The translations under genes and the position numbers were made by a program. Below the pieces are notes generated by a model that was given only the letters and a program-made list of their open reading frames with translations, ran no database searches and had not been told where the DNA came from. From Owenweeksia sp. TMED14 (GTDB lineage: Bacteria; Bacteroidota; Bacteroidia; Flavobacteriales; Schleiferiaceae), in assembly GCA_002167805.1 (NCBI GenBank), contig NHBT01000018.1, positions 39,331 to 49,615 of the forward strand: a stretch of DNA of 10,285 bases, read 5' to 3'. This document shows, piece after piece, positions 7,034-10,285 of this stretch. How positions within the stretch are numbered: the stretch's first letter is position 1; each line of letters opens with the position of its first letter.

Positions 7034-8128
7034 TCAGGATATAATAATTGGATTCGTATTTGATTCCGTTTTGGTGACCGCGAAATTAATCATTTTCGAG
7101 CGAATGTAATCAGCAATTAAGTCAATTGTATGCTGTTCACTCTCCCAATGTCCTATATCAGCCAAAAAAACACGTTTTTTTGCATCAAAAAAAGTATGAT
7201 AAGAGATATCTGAAGTAAGAAATGCATCACAATTAGAGGCAATAGCGTCTGAAAGTAATTTAACTCCTGCGCCCCCACAAACAGCAACCTTGTTAATCCT
7301 ACCATTTCTAGATTTTGTATGTCTAAAGGACTTCAAATTTAATATTTTCTTGATTTTTTTTATGAACTCCTCTTCACTGTGTTCAACAGGTAAATCGCCA
7401 ATAGCTCCAAACCCCTTATTCGGATCAAAATTCGATAATTCAATCCATGCGTATGAAATTTCTTCATAAGGATGGCTTTCAAATAAAGCACGTTCAACCT
7501 CATATTTGAACTCTGGAGCCACTAAAACTTCGATCCGATCTTCATCTTGCTCTTCAAGTTTCCCAATTTCTCCTTTAAATGGTCTTGAAGACTCCAAGGG
7601 TCGAAATGACCCTTTTCCTGACACAACAAACTTCGATTGATCGTAATTTCCTAATTTCCCTGCACCGGCATTGAATAATGATTCAGAAACTGTTTCACTA
7701 AAGTCTTTTGGGACATGCGTTACTAAATGATACATTTTAGATATATCTTGAGAAAGAATCTTCATATTTAAGAGGCCTAGGGCATTACCCAAAGCGAAAG
7801 ACACACCTCCTGAAATTTTATCAAGATTCGTATGAATGGCATATAAGGCAACTTCATTTTTAATTGCGAGCTCTACACACCTCTCAACTTCATTCTTCCC
7901 AGTTAGAGACCTTAAGGTTTTAAATATTATTGGGTGATGTGAGACAATCACATTTGCTTTTTTTTCAATAGCTTCCATAATCACATCCTCTGTAACATCC
8001 AGTGAGACCAAGACAGAAGAAATATCTTTATTTCTATCACCAACTAAAAGGCCCGAATTGTCATAGTCTTCCTGCAACGATAGTGGGGCCCATTTCTCTA
8101 ATACATTTTCAAGATCTTTAATTTTCAT
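7034..8128 (-). CDS. Nif3-like dinuclear metal centre protein (YbgI/YqfO family, DUF34) with inserted domain
   Basis: Members are toroidal hexamers with a two-metal site in each subunit. They are often labelled GTP cyclohydrolase 1 type 2 homologues, but the physiological role is unsettled. The protein has 364 residues, the long form of the family. The N-terminal half has NSGLLVG (24-30), VSHHPIIF with ligands His64 and His65, and HTNLD with Asp103. The C-terminal half has VAVCGGAG (281-288), TSDISYH (305-311) and IGHWESE with ligands His327 and Glu331. Between them, about residues 128-235, sits an extra domain with VLVAPEFKYEVERAL and SHPYEEISY, resembling the PII/CutA-like insert of YqfO-type proteins. 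All metal ligands are present. The ATG at 8128 is only 11 bases past the T-tract of the rpsA terminator, so the leader is very short unless transcription reads through. The next gene begins 1 base after the stop. Confidence 0.93.
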   Translation of the reverse strand: MKIKDLENVLEKWAPLSLQEDYDNSGLLVGDRNKDISSVLVSLDVTEDVIMEAIEKKANVIVSHHPIIFKTLRSLTGKNEVERCVELAIKNEVALYAIHTNLDKISGGVSFALGNALGLLNMKILSQDISKMYHLVTHVPKDFSETVSESLFNAGAGKLGNYDQSKFVVSGKGSFRPLESSRPFKGEIGKLEEQDEDRIEVLVAPEFKYEVERALFESHPYEEISYAWIELSNFDPNKGFGAIGDLPVEHSEEEFIKKIKKILNLKSFRHTKSRNGRINKVAVCGGAGVKLLSDAIASNCDAFLTSDISYHTFFDAKKRVFLADIGHWESEQHTIDLIADYIRSKMINFAVTKTESNTNPIIIS

Positions 8129-8139
8129 GAATCTAAGAT

Positions 8140-8170
8140 AAAAAAAGGGCCTTTCATGAGAAAAGCCCTT
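8140..8170 (-). terminator. Intrinsic terminator after rpsA
   Basis: Read on the minus strand, an 11-base-pair stem with one G-U pair (arms AAGGGCTTTTC and GAAAGGCCCTT, loop TCAT) is followed directly by a run of T. It begins 23 bases past the rpsA stop codon. The G/C core near the stem base plus the T-tract is the classic rho-independent layout. On the plus strand the second arm is followed by a run of A, so it should act mainly for minus-strand transcription. Confidence 0.85.
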
Positions 8171-8193
8171 AAAAATTCTAATTCAAACGGACA

Positions 8194-10285
8194 TTATTTC
8201 TTGCCGTCCATTTCCTCTTTTAAACGTGCTAAACTATCTAAATCGCCGAGAGTTGTTTTTTCAACAGCATCATTTACAGCTTTAACTCCAGAATTTTTGT
8301 TAGCGCTTTTCTTTTTCTTACTAACAGTTTCATTGGAATCAAGGTTCTTAAAATTTTGAGTATGAGAAACAAGTACTCGTCGAGTATCAGAATTAAATTC
8401 TATCACAATAAAATCGAGTTGCTCTCCAACTCCTATCGATGCTCCATCTTCTTTTAAAGAATGTCTTGCTGGGCAATAGGCTTCTAATTCTTGATCTGAA
8501 AACCAAATATTAAAACCTTTATCAGCAGCAGACTTAACTTCACCTTTATGAGTACTTTTTAACGTAAATATACTAGCATAGTTATCCCAAGGGTTTTCTG
8601 TTACTTGCTTATGGCCAAGACTCAATCTACGGTTCTCAACATCAATATCCAAAACTTGGACTTCAAGCTCTGAACCTACAGAAGTAAATTCAGAAGGATG
8701 CTTTATCTTTTTTGTCCATGATAAATCAGAAATATGAACTAGGCCGTCAATCCCTTCTTCTAGTTCAAGAAAGACTCCAAAATTTGTAAAGTTTCTAACT
8801 TTACCCTTATGAATTGAACCCTGAGTATATTTAGCAGTTATATCTGTCCAAGGATCTGGAGTCAATTGCTTTACGCCTAATGACATTTTTCTATCCTCTC
8901 GATCAATGGATAGTATCACAGCATCAACTGAGTCACCAACATTAAAAAAGTCTTGGGCTGATCTCAAGTGAGAACCCCAACTCATTTCTGAGACATGAAT
9001 TAAACCCTCAACACCACTTGCAACTTCAATAAATGCTCCATAATCTGCCAAAACAGCTACTTTACCTTTTACCTTATCCCCTTCCTTAATAGAAGCATCT
9101 AGAGCTTCCCAAGGGTGCGGGAATAATTGTTTTAGGCCTAATTGAATACGTGTCTTAGCCTCATCAAAATCTAAAATCACTACATTGATTTTCTGATCTA
9201 ACTCAACCACTTCAGAAGGGTGATTTATCCTACTCCAAGAAAGATCAGTAATATGAATTAAACCATCAACACCTCCCAAGTCAATAAATACTCCATAACT
9301 AGTTATATTTTTTACAATACCTTCTAAAACTTGACCTTTCTCTAATTTTCCAATTATAATCTTCTTTTGCTCCTCAAGATCTGCTTCGATAAGTGCTTTG
9401 TGTGAGACAACTACATTTTTAAATTCATGATTAATCTTAACAATCTTAAATTCCATAGTTTTTTCAACATAGACATCATAATCTCGAATTGGTTTTACAT
9501 CTATTTGTGAACCTGGAAGGAAAGCCTCTAACCCAAAAACATCGACAATCATGCCTCCTTTGGTTCTGCACTTAACGAAACCTTGAACAATTTCCTCAGT
9601 GCTAAATGCTTCATTTACTCTATCCCAAGCTTTTATAGACCTTGCTTTACGATGTGATAATACAAGCTGACCTAATTTATCCTCTTGCTTATCCACCAAA
9701 ACTTCTACTACATCACCAACTTTCAAATCTGCATTGTAACGAAACTCATTTAATGAGACAACACCTTCTGATTTTGAGTTTATATCAATAATCACATCAC
9801 GTTCTGAAATGTTAACAACCGTTCCAGAAACCAATTGGTGCTCTACCGAGGTCATCAACGTATCCTCGTACATTTTTTCCAATGCAATCTGTTCTTTTGA
9901 TCTTTTAACTGTTTTTGACTCATATTGATTCCAGTCAAAAGGAGCTTGATTATCCTCTGAATTAAGAACTAATTCCTCTTCTATTTTTTCATTAGAAATA
10001 CTACTACCTTCGACAGTAATAGTTTGTTCCTCTGCCTCTGTTAATTTCTTTTCAAGGTCTGAAGAAGTAGATTGAGTTTCAGTTTCAATGAGACTCAGAG
10101 ATTCTTCTACAGAAATATTTTCAGATAATTTCTTTGCAGATGGTTTTTTATCTGCTGGCTTTTTGGCCGCTGTTTTTTTGACCGCTGGCTTCTTAGCTGC
10201 TGGTTTCTTTGCCGCAGGCTTCTTTGCCGCAGGCTTCTTTGCCGCAGGCTTCTTTGCCGCAGGCTTCTTTGCCGCAGGCTTCTTT
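8194..10285 (-). CDS. rpsA: 30S ribosomal protein S1, 5' end beyond the window, with extended N-terminus
   Basis: S1 binds mRNA on the 30S subunit and helps load it for initiation, which matters in Bacteroidota where Shine-Dalgarno use is weak. The frame stays open to the window edge, giving 696 visible residues; E. coli S1 has 557. The first in-window start-like codons (TTG 9882, ATG 9873) are internal, because coding continues upstream. From the N-terminus: an Ala/Lys/Pro repeat (10285-10141), an acidic Glu/Ser/Thr-rich linker (about 10125-9958), the FDW motif and a charged helix (9939-9860), then six S1 domains at about 9831-9649, 9594-9400, 9336-9130, 9081-8869, 8820-8608 and 8559-8365. 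Domains 3-5 are the most canonical (YGVFIDL, GLIHITDLSW, GLVHISDLSW); domains 2 and 6 are diverged. The tail is Lys-rich, then ends in a charged segment (LARLKEEMDGKK). A terminator follows. Confidence 0.96.
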   Translation of the reverse strand, partial: KKPAAKKPAAKKPAAKKPAAKKPAAKKPAAKKPAVKKTAAKKPADKKPSAKKLSENISVEESLSLIETETQSTSSDLEKKLTEAEEQTITVEGSSISNEKIEEELVLNSEDNQAPFDWNQYESKTVKRSKEQIALEKMYEDTLMTSVEHQLVSGTVVNISERDVIIDINSKSEGVVSLNEFRYNADLKVGDVVEVLVDKQEDKLGQLVLSHRKARSIKAWDRVNEAFSTEEIVQGFVKCRTKGGMIVDVFGLEAFLPGSQIDVKPIRDYDVYVEKTMEFKIVKINHEFKNVVVSHKALIEADLEEQKKIIIGKLEKGQVLEGIVKNITSYGVFIDLGGVDGLIHITDLSWSRINHPSEVVELDQKINVVILDFDEAKTRIQLGLKQLFPHPWEALDASIKEGDKVKGKVAVLADYGAFIEVASGVEGLIHVSEMSWGSHLRSAQDFFNVGDSVDAVILSIDREDRKMSLGVKQLTPDPWTDITAKYTQGSIHKGKVRNFTNFGVFLELEEGIDGLVHISDLSWTKKIKHPSEFTSVGSELEVQVLDIDVENRRLSLGHKQVTENPWDNYASIFTLKSTHKGEVKSAADKGFNIWFSDQELEAYCPARHSLKEDGASIGVGEQLDFIVIEFNSDTRRVLVSHTQNFKNLDSNETVSKKKKSANKNSGVKAVNDAVEKTTLGDLDSLARLKEEMDGKK
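10141..10285 (-). repeat. 15-bp in-frame tandem repeat encoding Ala-Ala-Lys-Lys-Pro units in the S1 N-terminus
   Basis: From 10216 to the window end the plus-strand unit AGGCTTCTTTGCCGC repeats perfectly: four full copies and a ten-base partial copy. Five diverged copies at 10141-10215 precede it, with the same 15-base period and encoding variants such as AVKKT and ADKKP. The array keeps the rpsA frame throughout and may extend past the window. It is much richer in G/C than its surroundings. The perfect copies at the 5' side of the gene and degenerate copies next to the linker suggest recent expansion by slippage. Confidence 0.95.

Noticed and set aside
8156..8359. Plus-strand open frame of 67 codons antisense to the end of rpsA
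   Set aside because: It overlaps the terminator and the S1 coding sequence, and its residues do not form a recognisable domain; a shadow of rpsA.
10141..10285. CRISPR-like or mobile-element repeat
   Set aside because: The 15-base units are contiguous without spacers and stay in the rpsA frame, so this is a coding tandem repeat.

Overview
The window looks like an ordinary chromosomal segment of an AT-rich Bacteroidota bacterium. The case rests on four things: start codons with no recognisable Shine-Dalgarno sequences, an lgt-DUF192 gene pair, a Nif3-like gene paired with a coiled-coil 'zinc-ribbon' gene, and a long ribosomal protein S1 with a low-complexity N-terminal extension. A Cytophagales-like lineage is possible but not proven. 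There are no tRNA or rRNA genes, insertion sequences, phage genes or CRISPR arrays, and no gene-free stretch longer than about 65 bases.

Left part, plus strand (1-6203): seven genes are packed head to tail. They are the 3' part of lgt (lipoprotein lipidation), a membrane-anchored DUF192 protein, a secreted Asp-box (BNR) repeat protein, peptidase E (pepE), cofactor-independent phosphoglycerate mutase (gpmI), type I methionine aminopeptidase (map) and a class I SAM-dependent methyltransferase. Most junctions overlap (TTGA or ATGA, or about 16 bases), so the genes are probably co-transcribed and translationally coupled. The only real gap, 43 bases, lies before gpmI. The set mixes envelope protein maturation (lgt), peptide turnover (pepE), N-terminal Met removal (map) and glycolysis (gpmI), so it reads as a housekeeping cluster and not one pathway.

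Right part, minus strand (10285 down to 6235): a 5'-truncated rpsA encodes ribosomal protein S1 with six S1 domains. It is preceded by an acidic linker and a Lys-Lys-Pro-Ala-Ala tandem repeat that runs off the window edge. A strong intrinsic terminator follows rpsA. A Nif3/DUF34 metal protein gene and a coiled-coil gene of the C4 zinc-ribbon family come next, one base apart, converging on the plus-strand cluster at about 6204-6234.

I found no undescribed multi-gene system. The points most worth a second look are the coiled-coil protein whose four expected zinc-binding cysteines all appear replaced, the histone-H1-like 15-bp repeat in the S1 N-terminus, the terminator placed only 11 bases before the nif3 start codon, and the secreted Asp-box protein of unknown role inside a housekeeping cluster.
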